Shown one piece after another: positions 8,828-17,399 of a stretch of DNA of 64,000 nucleotides. The position numbers were made by a program, and so were the translations under genes. Each line of letters opens with the position of its first letter. The first letter of the stretch is position 1. The stretch comes from Janthinobacterium sp. CG3 (GTDB taxonomy: Bacteria > Pseudomonadota > Gammaproteobacteria > Burkholderiales > Burkholderiaceae_D), in assembly GCF_000344615.1 (NCBI RefSeq), contig NZ_KB467824.1, positions 2,916,786 through 2,980,785 on the forward strand, read 5' to 3'. Below the pieces are notes generated by a model. The model worked only from the letters and a program-made list of their open reading frames with translations. It was not told where the DNA came from and did not search any database.

Positions 8828-9124
8828 TTTTTTCCACCAAGATAAGGTCGACCACCAGCCGCACGGATTGAACAGCTCAAGCCGGCTAAATAATATCATA
8901 ACAAAAGGGAAAGCATTGTTCCTTTTTTCATTAGACAGTTTACTAATTCGCAATATTTATGCAATGGGCGGCGCGCACGGCCGCGGGAAAGCCCGCGGCC
9001 ACGGCTCAACGTAAGGCTGGCGCTTGCTGTTGACGGGGGGCGGGGTTTTTTGACCGGCGTCGGGAGGCGGGTACGGCTTGGCGCCGGCCGCGGCGGCTCG
9101 CGAGCCGGCCGCGGCGGCACCTGC
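8828..9124. other. Intergenic region upstream of PEP-CTERM pair
   Basis: Almost 300 bases with no gene. The part at 8880-8965 is AT-rich and likely holds the minus-strand promoter of the PEP-CTERM pair; a TATGAT-like hexamer is present but without a good -35 partner. The part at 9020-9120 is GC-rich, with overlapping dyads of GGCCGCGGCGGC type and no T-run. I see no sigma-54 site of TGGCAC-N5-TTGC form. Confidence 0.35.
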
Positions 9125-10234
9125 TTATACGCCGGCGGCAGCGGCGCGGCCAGGCAACTTGCGCCCGAGGAATTTACGGCCCAGGCCGATAAACGGCAAC
9201 TCAATCCACTCGTAGCTGAGATGGGCGAGTACGATGCCGAGCGGGAAAATCAGCAAAGCCGACGCCAGCGGACCCAGGTGGAATTGCACGCCGACGAGTA
9301 TGGCCAGGGGATGGAACAGGTACAAGGAGTAGGAAAGCAGTCCCAACCGGACTACCCATGTCGCGCGGCCGAAGTCCCATTTTTCTTGAAGTAAGAAATA
9401 CAAGAAGGCGGCCGCCACCAGCGGCAGCGCAAAGCGCCGCGCGAACAAATCAAAGGGCGGCGGCAGGAAGGCCATCAGCAGCGACAGGGCAAAAAATGCG
9501 ACGCAGGCGACTCGGCCGAGTCCGCCCTGGCGCAGGGCCGGTTTTCTGCTATGCAGCATTTGAGCAACAATGGCGCCTAGGCACCAGGACCACCAACTGG
9601 CCAGGAACAGCGATTGCAGCATGACCCGGCCCGGCCCCTTCGGCAACAACAGCACCGAGGCCGCGAACGTCAGGGCGCACACGGCGACGGCCACGGCCGT
9701 CATCCTGGCAACCCCGTTGACATGACGGAATTGGTGCCACAAGACCCCGTAGAGGATGTAAAAATGACATTCCACCACGACCGACCATAAAACACTGTTG
9801 ACCGCGACCCGGTGGTCGACAAAAAAGCTGCTGGTCAAGGTCAGGTGGGCGAGGACGGACTCCCATCGCGCTTGCTGCATCAAGTTGGAGGTGTAAAACT
9901 GGCCGACGATAAAACAGATAATCGTGCAGGCAAAAAAAGCCGGGTAGATCCTGAAGAAGCGCCGGGCGCCGTATTCGGCCAGGTTGAAGCTGGCGGCGCT
10001 GCGCGCGTCGCCAATTCTGGCCCAGTGAATGCAGAAGCCGCTGAGCACGAAGAACACCGCCACGCCCCACGGCCCCAGGTGCAGCATCAAGCGGCCAAAC
10101 CAGGTGTCCTCGGTACCGCTCGAAAACTGCTGGAAAAAATGGTGGGCGAACACGCTGATGGCGGCCAACGCCCGCAGCCAGTCCAATACCGGAAAGTGTT
10201 TCTTGCTGGCGTTACCGGATGCCGTCAATGTCAT
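9125..10234 (-). CDS. Acyltransferase family 3 membrane protein
   Basis: Integral membrane O-acyltransferase of about 369 residues (OafA/YrhL type, Acyl_transf_3 domain). Such proteins transfer acetyl or other acyl groups to cell-surface sugars from the cytoplasmic side. The chosen ATG (10234) opens MTLTASGN and is followed by the family signature LDWLRALAAISVFAHHFF near residue 16, with the conserved His. About ten hydrophobic segments follow, including the FVLSGFCIHW motif near residue 70. The frame stays open upstream to 10621 but runs into the insertion sequence, so that extension is not real. It lies directly downstream of the ISAs1 element in the same transcription direction, so its expression may depend on read-through from the element. 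Decoration of the exopolysaccharide is the likely job, inferred from context. Confidence 0.85.
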   Translation of the reverse strand: MTLTASGNASKKHFPVLDWLRALAAISVFAHHFFQQFSSGTEDTWFGRLMLHLGPWGVAVFFVLSGFCIHWARIGDARSAASFNLAEYGARRFFRIYPAFFACTIICFIVGQFYTSNLMQQARWESVLAHLTLTSSFFVDHRVAVNSVLWSVVVECHFYILYGVLWHQFRHVNGVARMTAVAVAVCALTFAASVLLLPKGPGRVMLQSLFLASWWSWCLGAIVAQMLHSRKPALRQGGLGRVACVAFFALSLLMAFLPPPFDLFARRFALPLVAAAFLYFLLQEKWDFGRATWVVRLGLLSYSLYLFHPLAILVGVQFHLGPLASALLIFPLGIVLAHLSYEWIELPFIGLGRKFLGRKLPGRAAAAGV

Positions 10235-10545
10235 GTGATTATCTCTTTCGCGCGCGGCGGGCGGTCGAAAACGCCGACGCTCGCGCTGTGGTCCAAAGGG
10301 GCGAGGAAAGTGGCGGACGCCGCCGCCGGCGATCGGCAAGGCCTTTAAAACGGCGCGCCAGGCGACGGCGGCACGCCCGCGCGAAGGCCGCAGGGCGGGC
10401 GCCGCGCTGTCGTCGCGGGGGAAAGGCAAACGCCGGGCCGGGGTCGGCGGGCTGGATGCGCCAGCCCGCAACGCGATACGGCGGCCCGGAACGAGATCAA
10501 CCGTAGGGAATATACATGATTGCAGGAAGAACCACAAGCCCCGCG
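10235..10545. other. Intergenic region between acyltransferase and IS element
   Basis: About 310 GC-rich bases. Before insertion this would have been the spacer between the two acyltransferase genes. I see no gene, terminator or convincing promoter, apart from an AT-rich patch near 10508-10525. Confidence 0.35.
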
Positions 10546-10555
10546 CGCTTGCCCT
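10546..10555. repeat. Target-site duplication, left copy
   Basis: The ten bases CGCTTGCCCT directly outside the left end of the insertion sequence are repeated exactly at 11818-11827. This length fits the 8-10 bp duplications known for the ISAs1 family. Confidence 0.93.
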
Positions 10556-11817
10556 CAGGGCGATTGCATGAAGAATCAGGCCGGCAGCCCCGAGACCTTG
10601 GCAAGATAGTCGGCGCTCCATCCTGCCTTTAAGCGTTTACTGGCGATTCCGAGCTTGGTGGTCTTCTCGTTTTTTAGCAAGTTGAGCGCAATTCGACGCA
10701 AGATGGCGAAGTTTTGTGCCGCATCGCCGATGCGTATGCGGCAATCGTCCTCGCGAAAGGCGACGTCGAGCACCCAGTGCATGCAGTTTTCGATGCCCCA
10801 GTGCGCCCGCACAGTCTGCGCAAGATGGGCCGCTTGGACAGGCAGGCTGCTCAGGTAGTATCGTCGTTCGACGCTGGCAGTTCCACTGCTGTTCCTGCCG
10901 ATGATTTCGCGCGTCGATTCGATCATGATCAGGCTACGTACGCCCACCCAGTGCTGCTGTTGCTCGCCAAGCCAGGCAACGTCATTGGTGACTAGGCAGC
11001 GCCGCGTTTCGATACGTCCATGATCTTTTTCAGTCTGGGTATGATCCCAGAAAGGACGATCGATCTTGCCCGCATCAGCCGCATCGAACCACAGTTTGAT
11101 CGCTTCAGCCAAGCCCGGTTGATTGCTCTTCACGCCCAGCACATAGTCGGCGCCGCTGGCGACGATCTTTGCAGCAATATCGTGCTGACATCCCATCGCG
11201 TCGATCGTGATGACGGCGCCTTTGATATCGAGTGTCGCCAACAATTCCGGTATGGCGGTGATTTCATTGCTCTTGTCGGCGGTCCTGATCTGCCCCAGGG
11301 TCAGCCCGCTTGCGCTACTCCATGCCGATACAAGATGAATCGCGCCGTGCTTTCCATCATGGGAACCGCGTACACACTTGCCATCGATAGCAATGTGCTG
11401 CCCCTCAAGAGAGGGGCACATCGAACTCATCCATCGTGTAAAGCAGAGCTCGAATTGCGCCGCATCGAGCAGCGAAAAGACCCGTCCAAAAGTGTCATGC
11501 GAGGCAATACCGTTGACAAAGGGCAGGTGCTGGCGCAGCCAGTCAAGCTTCATTTCGCCCCATTCCACAACCGAGATCCAAGTTTCCGCGCCACTGATGA
11601 CGGCGCAGATGGCGGCCAACAGCAATTCATCGAGTTGATAGGCGCATTGACGCGCACGCGGATCGGTCAAATCATTGAATGCAGCTACCAGCGCTATCGG
11701 TTCGTTAGTCATTTGCTCATCCAAATATTGAGAGTAAACGCCTTTCTCAACGAGTTTACAAGCAATATTTGCCAACTTCGCCATCGGCTACACCTTCGCC
11801 TTCATGCAATCGCCCTG
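10556..11817 (-). mobile_element. ISAs1-family insertion sequence, complete
   Basis: A 1262-bp element carrying a single transposase gene that fills nearly all of it. The termini are perfect 18-bp inverted repeats, CAGGGCGATTGCATGAAG at 10556-10573 and its complement at 11800-11817. The flanks are an exact 10-bp target duplication. Intact ends, an intact transposase and an undamaged duplication all indicate a recent insertion. It sits between two acyltransferase genes and does not appear to break either. Its base composition is less GC-rich than its neighbours, consistent with arrival from elsewhere. Confidence 0.95.
10576..11784 (-). CDS. ISAs1 family transposase
   Basis: DDE transposase of 402 residues that mobilises the element it lies in. 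The three acidic residues sit in recognisable ISAs1 contexts: IAIDGKCVRGS, VITIDAMGCQ and HWGIENCMHWVLDVAF with FREDDC. The N-terminal part carries the DDE_Tnp_1-associated region (LTDPRARQCAYQLDELL). No frameshift or stop is present, so it is probably functional. The ATG at 11784 is 16 bases inside the right inverted repeat and is preceded by AAGGTG. An internal ATG at 11712 (MTNEPIAL) would give a length nearer the usual family size. Transcription runs toward the acyltransferase gene at 9125-10234. Confidence 0.95.
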   Translation of the reverse strand: MAKLANIACKLVEKGVYSQYLDEQMTNEPIALVAAFNDLTDPRARQCAYQLDELLLAAICAVISGAETWISVVEWGEMKLDWLRQHLPFVNGIASHDTFGRVFSLLDAAQFELCFTRWMSSMCPSLEGQHIAIDGKCVRGSHDGKHGAIHLVSAWSSASGLTLGQIRTADKSNEITAIPELLATLDIKGAVITIDAMGCQHDIAAKIVASGADYVLGVKSNQPGLAEAIKLWFDAADAGKIDRPFWDHTQTEKDHGRIETRRCLVTNDVAWLGEQQQHWVGVRSLIMIESTREIIGRNSSGTASVERRYYLSSLPVQAAHLAQTVRAHWGIENCMHWVLDVAFREDDCRIRIGDAAQNFAILRRIALNLLKNEKTTKLGIASKRLKAGWSADYLAKVSGLPA

Positions 11818-11827
11818 CGCTTGCCCT
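11818..11827. repeat. Target-site duplication, right copy
   Basis: Exact copy of the ten bases at 10546-10555, immediately outside the right inverted repeat of the insertion sequence. Confidence 0.93.
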
Positions 11828-11845
11828 CCCCGCGCCGGCTAGGAA

Positions 11846-12970
11846 TTATTTCGCGACAACGAGGGGCTCGGCGCGGCCTTTGCCGGCCGCCTCCTCCGCC
11901 TTGGGAAAGAAGCGGTCCCTGAGGCGAAGGAAGGGCCACTCCACCAGCCTAGTCGCGCAATAGCCGAGACCAACGGCAAGCAGCGCCTGGAACGCCAGCG
12001 TGAACACGAAAACGACCGACGCGTCGACCTCCCTTGCCTCCAGGTGGTCGATCAGATATTGGCCCGGCGCCAACGCCAGGCTGTGCCAAAGATAGATGCC
12101 ATACGAATACATGCCGATCCACGCAACGCCGCGAAACAGCAGGTTGCCGCTGATGCCGGCGGGCGTGCCGAGCGCGAGCACGACGACGCAGCAAAAACCG
12201 AGCGCCTCGACGGTATAACCGATGCTGCGCGCCAGTGGCGAGCTCGTTCCCACCAGCGCCAGCCATGCCAGCAAGGCCAGCGCCGCCGCGATCAGCCAGC
12301 CGCGGTGCGCGGCCAATCTGGCGAAGTGGCCCGGCGCCAGCCAGTACAGCGCGGCCAGCATCACGCCGTAGATCATGCTGTCGATGCGTAAATGGGTATA
12401 GCGAAAAGCGCCGTCCAGGTCGCCGGTGTGGACGTAGGCCGAGCGCGCGGCCAGGACCAGGGCGCACAGCAGCAGCGAGGTCGCTATCAGCGGCCGCAGG
12501 CTCAACCTTGGCGCCGCCAGCGACATCAGGAAGGCCGCGACCAGGTAGAAATGCTCCTCGACGGCCAGGCTCCAGGTTTGCAAGATCGCCGACCCGGTGT
12601 AGTTTTGCGTGTGGGTGAGGTTTTGCCAGAAAAAAGTGTCGGCGGGGTGCCGGCCGACCAGCAGGTGGAAGAAAATGAGCACATAGTAAAGCGGCCAGAT
12701 CTTGAACGCGCGCCGTACCAGGAAGCGTGTCGCGTTGATCGCGCCGGTCTTTTTCCACTCGCTGAACAGCAAGCCGCCGACCAGGAAGCCGCTCAGGGTG
12801 AAGAACATGTCGACGCCGGCGCCGCCGAACGCCTGCAAGGGGTAGACCAAGGCCTCCAGCAAGGGATGGGCGTCGTCGGCGACCCGAAAATGAAAGAACA
12901 TCACGAAAATAATCGCCACTCCCCGCAGGAAGTCCAATTCCGGACGCCGCCCCACTGCACTGCTCGACAT
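11846..12970 (-). CDS. Acyltransferase family 3 membrane protein
   Basis: Second membrane acyltransferase of the window, about 374 residues. The ATG at 12970 has GGAG five bases upstream and is preferred to the GTG two codons earlier. The signature ELDFLRGVAIIFVMFFHF (near residue 12, with the conserved His) is followed by FFTLSGFLVGG and roughly ten membrane helices. The C-terminus is basic. It resembles OafA/NodX-like enzymes that add acyl groups to surface polysaccharides. It lies between manC (its stop is at 13147, about 175 bases upstream) and the insertion sequence, all on one strand, so it likely belonged to the exopolysaccharide gene set before the insertion. The donor group and target sugar cannot be read from sequence. 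Confidence 0.87.
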   Translation of the reverse strand: MSSSAVGRRPELDFLRGVAIIFVMFFHFRVADDAHPLLEALVYPLQAFGGAGVDMFFTLSGFLVGGLLFSEWKKTGAINATRFLVRRAFKIWPLYYVLIFFHLLVGRHPADTFFWQNLTHTQNYTGSAILQTWSLAVEEHFYLVAAFLMSLAAPRLSLRPLIATSLLLCALVLAARSAYVHTGDLDGAFRYTHLRIDSMIYGVMLAALYWLAPGHFARLAAHRGWLIAAALALLAWLALVGTSSPLARSIGYTVEALGFCCVVVLALGTPAGISGNLLFRGVAWIGMYSYGIYLWHSLALAPGQYLIDHLEAREVDASVVFVFTLAFQALLAVGLGYCATRLVEWPFLRLRDRFFPKAEEAAGKGRAEPLVVAK

Positions 12971-13146
12971 ATCCACTCCAGCACGTCATTTCGCCCGTGC
13001 AAAAAGTTCGCAGGCGCGTTTACCCGCCGATTTTGGAGCCTTCGCCGCCGGCTGTCAATAAATAATAAAAATAAATTAAAGTTGACTGGCGACCACAAAA
13101 GAGGACGGGGTGCCGGCCGCGCGCGCGGGCCGCCACCCCGGCCGCC

Positions 13147-14565
13147 TTAGGCGCGCTTGTAGACGTCCTCGAAGCGCACGATGTCGTCCTCGCCCAGGTA
13201 GCTGCCCGACTGCACCTCGATAATGTGCAAGGGCATCATGCCGGGGTTTTCCAGGCGGTGGTTCATGCCGATCGGGATATAGGTCGATTCGTTTTCACTG
13301 AGCAGCTTGACGCTCTCGCCGCAGGTGACGCGGGCGGTGCCGCTGACCACCACCCAGTGTTCGGCGCGGTGGTGGTGCATCTGCAGCGACAGCTTGCCGC
13401 CCGGGTTGACGGTGATGCGCTTGACCTGGAAGCGCTCGCCGGCGTCGATGCCCTCGTAATAGCCCCACGGACGGTAGACCTTGGTGTGGTGCAGGTGTTC
13501 GGTGCGCGCGCTGGCCTTGAGGTGGTCGACCACCTGCTTGACGCGTTGCACGTGGTCCTTGTGCGCGACCAGCACGGCGTCGTTGGTTTCGACGACGATC
13601 AGGTCTTGCACCCCGATCACGGCGACGATGCGGCTTTCGGCTCGCACCAGCGAGTTCGTCACGCCGTCCAGGTAGACGTCGCCGCGGGCGACGTTGCCGT
13701 CGGCGTCGGCGCGTTGCACCTCCCACAGCGCGGCCCAGGAGCCGACGTCGCTCCAGCCTATGTCGGCCGGCACCACCACCGCGTGCGCGGTGTGCTCCAT
13801 CAGCGCGTAGTCGATCGAATCGGACGGGCAGGCGGCGAACGCGGTGGCGTCCAGGCGGCAGAATTCGAGGTCGCGGTGGGCCAGTTGGACCGCCTTGGCG
13901 CAAGCGTCGACGATGGCCGGCTGGAATTGCGCCAACTCGCTCAGGTAGCGCGCCGCGCGGAACAGGAACATGCCGCTGTTCCAGTAATAGGTGCCGGCGT
14001 CGACGAAGCCCTGGGCCTTGGCGCGGTCCGGTTTTTCAACGAAGCGGTCGACCCGGTAGCCGGCGCCGGCGCCGTCGAGCGCGGCGCCGCGCTGGATATA
14101 GCCATAACCCGTTTCCGGCCCGGTCGGGACGATGCCGAAGGTCGCCAGCGCGCCCTCGCGCGCCAGCAGCGCGGCGCGGCCGATGGCTTCGTGGAAGGCC
14201 GCGACGTCGACGATGACGTGGTCGGCCGGCAGCACCAGCATCACCGCGTCGGGGTCGACCGCGGCCAGGTAGTGCGCCGCCGCCGCCACCGCCGGCGCGG
14301 TGTTGCGCCCGGCCGACTCGAGCAGGATGGCCAGCGGCGCGACGCCGATTTCGCGCATCTGCTCGGCCACCAGGAAGCGGTGTTCCTCGCCGCACACCAC
14401 CAGCGGCGCCATCAACTGGGCCAGGCCGCCCAGGCGCAGCGCGGTTTCCTGCAACATGGTTTTGTCCGACACCAGGGGCAGCAGTTGTTTGGGCAGCACG
14501 GCGCGCGAGAGCGGCCACAGGCGCGTGCCGGAGCCGCCGGAAAGGATGACTGGATAAATTTTCAT
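13147..14565 (-). CDS. manC: Mannose-1-phosphate guanylyltransferase / mannose-6-phosphate isomerase
   Basis: Bifunctional type II PMI-GMP of 472 residues that makes GDP-mannose. The N-terminal nucleotidyltransferase carries LSGGSGTRLWPLSR (residues 8-21) and the FVEKPDRAKA motif near 177. The C-terminal cupin domain (about 350-470) carries the isomerase segment YRPWGYYEGI and metal ligands in LQMHHHRAEHW. The start overlaps the stop of the upstream pyrophosphorylase gene by four bases (ATGA), which shows translational coupling. GDP-mannose made here feeds gmd and fcl at 1090-2208 and any mannosyltransferases of the locus. Length and both active domains are normal. Confidence 0.95.
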   Translation of the reverse strand: MKIYPVILSGGSGTRLWPLSRAVLPKQLLPLVSDKTMLQETALRLGGLAQLMAPLVVCGEEHRFLVAEQMREIGVAPLAILLESAGRNTAPAVAAAAHYLAAVDPDAVMLVLPADHVIVDVAAFHEAIGRAALLAREGALATFGIVPTGPETGYGYIQRGAALDGAGAGYRVDRFVEKPDRAKAQGFVDAGTYYWNSGMFLFRAARYLSELAQFQPAIVDACAKAVQLAHRDLEFCRLDATAFAACPSDSIDYALMEHTAHAVVVPADIGWSDVGSWAALWEVQRADADGNVARGDVYLDGVTNSLVRAESRIVAVIGVQDLIVVETNDAVLVAHKDHVQRVKQVVDHLKASARTEHLHHTKVYRPWGYYEGIDAGERFQVKRITVNPGGKLSLQMHHHRAEHWVVVSGTARVTCGESVKLLSENESTYIPIGMNHRLENPGMMPLHIIEVQSGSYLGEDDIVRFEDVYKRA

Positions 14566-15719
14566 GCGTTTCTTTCCAATTTTAAATCGATATTGTTCTC
14601 AGTGCGGCGCTTGCTGCGCCGGTCGCGCGCGTTGGCCCACTCGTCCGGGTCGTAGTCGGACACGTGGCGCATGTCGCCGGCGCGGTTGACGCTGTAGTCC
14701 TTAAAGACGATCATCTCGTCGAGGCTGACGTCGGGCAACACGCGGGTGTATTCAAACAGCACGCAGCGCACCACCTCGGCGCCGGAGCAGATATGGCTGT
14801 TGTGGCCGATCCAGGTCGGCCCGATGATGGTCGAGCCGGCCTCGATGCGTGTGCCCGAGCCGATATACACCGGCCCCTCGATGCGCGTACCCTCCCAGTC
14901 GATCGAGGTGTTCAAGCCGACCCAAACGCCCTCCTCGACCTGGGTGCCGGGCACGTCCATGTGGGCGACGTCGCCCATCATAACGCTTTGCAGCACCTCC
15001 CAGTAATCCTTGACGCTGCCGATGTCGATCCACTTGAAGCTGCGCTTTTGCGCGAAGAACGGCAAGCCCTGCGCGACGAGCAGCGGGAACAGGTCCGCGC
15101 CGATGTCGAACGATTGGTTGGGCGGGATCAGATCGAGCACCGCCGGCTCGAAAATATAGATGCCGGTGCTGATGAAGTTCGACAGCGCCTCCTCCTGGCT
15201 GGGCTTTTCCTGGAAGGACTGGATGCGCCCGTCCTTGTCGGACACCACCACGCCGTAGCTCGACACCTTGTCCCACGGCACCTCCTTGGTGATCACCGAG
15301 GCCAGCGCGCCCTTGCGGCGGTGCTCGAACAGCGCCGACTTGAGGTCGATGTCGATCAGCGCGTCGCCGCACAGCACGATCGTGGTTTCGTCGAAGAAGC
15401 CGCCGAATTGCTGGATTTTCTTCATGCCGCCGGCCGAGCCGATCGGCTGGGGCACCACGTCGCCGGCGTCGTTGGTGTAGCCCTCGAAGGAATAACCGAT
15501 CTGCACGTCGTACTGGTGGCCCTCGCCGAAATAATCCTCGATTTTCTCGTGCAGGTAGCTGACGTTGACCATGATCTCGGTTACGCCGTACTTGGCCAGG
15601 TACTCGATCAGGTAGGCCATCACCGGCTTGCCCAGGATGGGGATCATCGGTTTCGGTAGGTCGTAGGTCAAGGGACGCACGCGCGTGCCCTTGCCCGCTG
15701 CCAAGATCATTGCTTTCAT
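14562..15719 (-). CDS. NDP-sugar pyrophosphorylase with left-handed beta-helix
   Basis: Sugar-phosphate nucleotidyltransferase of 385 residues. The N-terminal catalytic domain has AAGKGTRVRPLTYDLPKPM (residues 7-25), CGDALIDIDL with the metal-binding Asp, and SSYGVVVSDKDGRI. From about residue 265 hexapeptide repeats such as GVWVGLNTSI, GPVYIGSGTRI and GSTIIGPTWIG form a left-handed beta-helix. Which sugar and nucleotide it uses cannot be settled here: relatives are annotated as mannose-1-phosphate guanylyltransferase or glucose-1-phosphate thymidylyl/uridylyltransferase. It is in an operon with galE upstream (4-base overlap) and manC downstream (4-base overlap). A UTP-glucose-1-phosphate enzyme feeding galE would suit the context, but that is inference. 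Confidence 0.85.
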   Translation of the reverse strand: MKAMILAAGKGTRVRPLTYDLPKPMIPILGKPVMAYLIEYLAKYGVTEIMVNVSYLHEKIEDYFGEGHQYDVQIGYSFEGYTNDAGDVVPQPIGSAGGMKKIQQFGGFFDETTIVLCGDALIDIDLKSALFEHRRKGALASVITKEVPWDKVSSYGVVVSDKDGRIQSFQEKPSQEEALSNFISTGIYIFEPAVLDLIPPNQSFDIGADLFPLLVAQGLPFFAQKRSFKWIDIGSVKDYWEVLQSVMMGDVAHMDVPGTQVEEGVWVGLNTSIDWEGTRIEGPVYIGSGTRIEAGSTIIGPTWIGHNSHICSGAEVVRCVLFEYTRVLPDVSLDEMIVFKDYSVNRAGDMRHVSDYDPDEWANARDRRSKRRTENNIDLKLERNA

Positions 15720-16750
15720 TCTTGCTCCACTGCCAGGTTAACGTTGTTTGAATAGGTCTGCCAGCGCCAGGAATCTTCGCACATCTGCCGCAGATCGCGC
15801 TCGGCGCGCCAGCCCAGCTCGCGCGCGGCCAGCGCGGCGTCGGCGTAGCACGCGGCGATATCGCCGGGGCGCCGCGCCACCACCTGCAAGGGCACCGGCC
15901 GGCCGCTGGCCTGTTCGAACGCGCGCACCACCTCGAGCACGCTGTGGCCGCGGCCGGTACCCAGGTTATAAGTGTACACGCCGGCGCCCTGCGCCAGCTT
16001 GTCGAGCGTCTTTGAATGGCCCCGCGCCAGGTCGACCACGTGGATATAGTCGCGCACGCCGGTGCCGTCGGGCGTCGGGTAGTCGCCGCCGTAGACCGCC
16101 AGTTCGGCGCGCCGGCCGCCGGCGACCTGGGCGATGAAGGGCATCAGGTTGTTCGGCACGCCGTTCGGGTCTTCGCCGATCAGGCCGCTCTCGTGCGCGC
16201 CGACCGGGTTGAAGTAGCGCAGCAGCGCGATGCGCCAGGTCGGGTCGGCGCGCTGGACGTCGCGCAGGATTTCCTCGGTCATCAGCTTGCTGCGCCCGTA
16301 GGGGTTGGTGGCCGACAGCGGGAAGTGTTCCAGGATCGGCAGGCTGGCCGGGTCGCCGTAGACCGTCGCCGACGAGCTGAACACCAGCGACTTGACGCCG
16401 AACTCGGCCATGGCCTCCAGCAACACCAGCGTGCCGGCGACGTTGTTGTCGTAGTAGCGCAGCGGCTGCTCGACCGACTCGCCGACCGCCTTCAGGCCGG
16501 CGAAATGGATCACCGCGTCGATCCGGTATTGCGCGAACACGGCGCCCAGGGCGGCGCGGTCGCGCACGTCGACGTCGGCGAGCGCACAGGAGCGGCCGGC
16601 AATGTGCGCGATGCGCGGCAAGACCGAGGCCTTGCTGTTGCTGAAATTGTCGACCAACACCACGTCGTGGCCGCAACGCAGCAATTCGACGCAGGTGTGC
16701 GAGCCGATATAGCCCGCGCCGCCCGTCACCAAGATGGTTTGCTTCGTCAT
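15716..16750 (-). CDS. galE: UDP-glucose 4-epimerase
   Basis: Interconverts UDP-glucose and UDP-galactose, using tightly bound NAD. The 344-residue length is typical. Motifs are GGAGYIGSH (residues 10-18), the catalytic serine region FSSSATVYG near 125, and YGRSK (YxxxK) near 150. The C-terminal half shows [14 protein letters not shown], diagnostic of GalE. It is the first gene of the galE-pyrophosphorylase-manC operon, and its stop overlaps the next start by four bases. The upstream region contains a perfect TATAAT on the minus strand about 70 bases before the start. Confidence 0.95.
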   Translation of the reverse strand: MTKQTILVTGGAGYIGSHTCVELLRCGHDVVLVDNFSNSKASVLPRIAHIAGRSCALADVDVRDRAALGAVFAQYRIDAVIHFAGLKAVGESVEQPLRYYDNNVAGTLVLLEAMAEFGVKSLVFSSSATVYGDPASLPILEHFPLSATNPYGRSKLMTEEILRDVQRADPTWRIALLRYFNPVGAHESGLIGEDPNGVPNNLMPFIAQVAGGRRAELAVYGGDYPTPDGTGVRDYIHVVDLARGHSKTLDKLAQGAGVYTYNLGTGRGHSVLEVVRAFEQASGRPVPLQVVARRPGDIAACYADAALAARELGWRAERDLRQMCEDSWRWQTYSNNVNLAVEQE

Positions 16751-16817
16751 AAAGGACGTCCCATATTAAAAAATTTGTAAAAAGCAATATTTTGCGGTGC
16801 AATAACGCCGCCTGTAA

Positions 16818-16823
16818 ATTATA
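16818..16823 (-). promoter_or_regulatory. Candidate -10 element for galE operon
   Basis: On the minus strand an exact TATAAT lies about 70 bases upstream of the galE start. No good TTGACA-like partner is present at 16-18 bases, so this is a candidate only. Confidence 0.4.
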
Positions 16824-17294
16824 CAACGGACCGTCTATAATCATGGTTCGAATGGCAACCTTGGGGAATCGCCGGCGGCGGCCGCCGGCGCCGGGCAAGA
16901 AAATCGCGCCCGGCGCCGGACCCGCTCGCCGAAAAATAGCAATTGTTGCCGCACAGATACAATCCGGAGCGCCCGGCGGGCCGCCTCCCCGCCCCGCGCA
17001 AGGGCGCCGGCGCCCCTTGCCGGAAAGCGCCGCCGGCCCATGTGTTGAGCAAAGTCAGTGCATGTCGCTTGACCCGAATGGTGGTCTATGGCAAGCTTGT
17101 GTTCAATAAAAAAATTTCCCATTGGAAACGGCAGCGCAGAGCGAAAGGTTGCGCAACATCACTTTCGGTCGACTTTTCTGACCTGCCGCACAGGGGCGCG
17201 GGCCGCAACGGCGCATGTTCAAGGCAATCGGTTTCCACCTCATTTTAAGTGATCCAACAAAGCCATACGGCGCGCAAGGACTATCGATGGGCCG

Positions 17295-17303
17295 CCCCCC
17301 CCC
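17295..17303 (+). repeat. Poly-C tract (9 C) upstream of first beta-helix gene
   Basis: Run of nine C about 97 bases before the ATG at 17400. The bases on either side (CGATGGG before, CATCG after) add partial dyad symmetry. A longer C-run occupies the corresponding region of the paralogous gene downstream. Confidence 0.85.
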
Positions 17304-17399
17304 ATCGGCACCGCCATGGCGCGCGACGCCAGCCGCCGATACGAGCTGGGCGCGATTTTTCCGAACTTTACCGAAATACTCTTTCACATAGGCCTGATT

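Larger units (their letters stand above)
16751..17399. other. Divergent intergenic region between galE and the beta-helix gene
   Basis: About 650 bases without a convincing gene, between oppositely directed transcription units, so it should hold at least two promoters. Seen in it are a TATAAT for galE (16818-16823), a perfect palindrome GTTGCGCAAC at 17148-17157, and a run of nine C at 17295-17303, about 97 bases before the beta-helix gene start. The stretch 16860-17060 is GC-rich and featureless. Confidence 0.5.

Noticed and set aside
10235-10621. Extension of the acyltransferase frame into the insertion sequence
   Set aside because: It crosses the left inverted repeat and target duplication of the IS, so it cannot be ancestral coding sequence.
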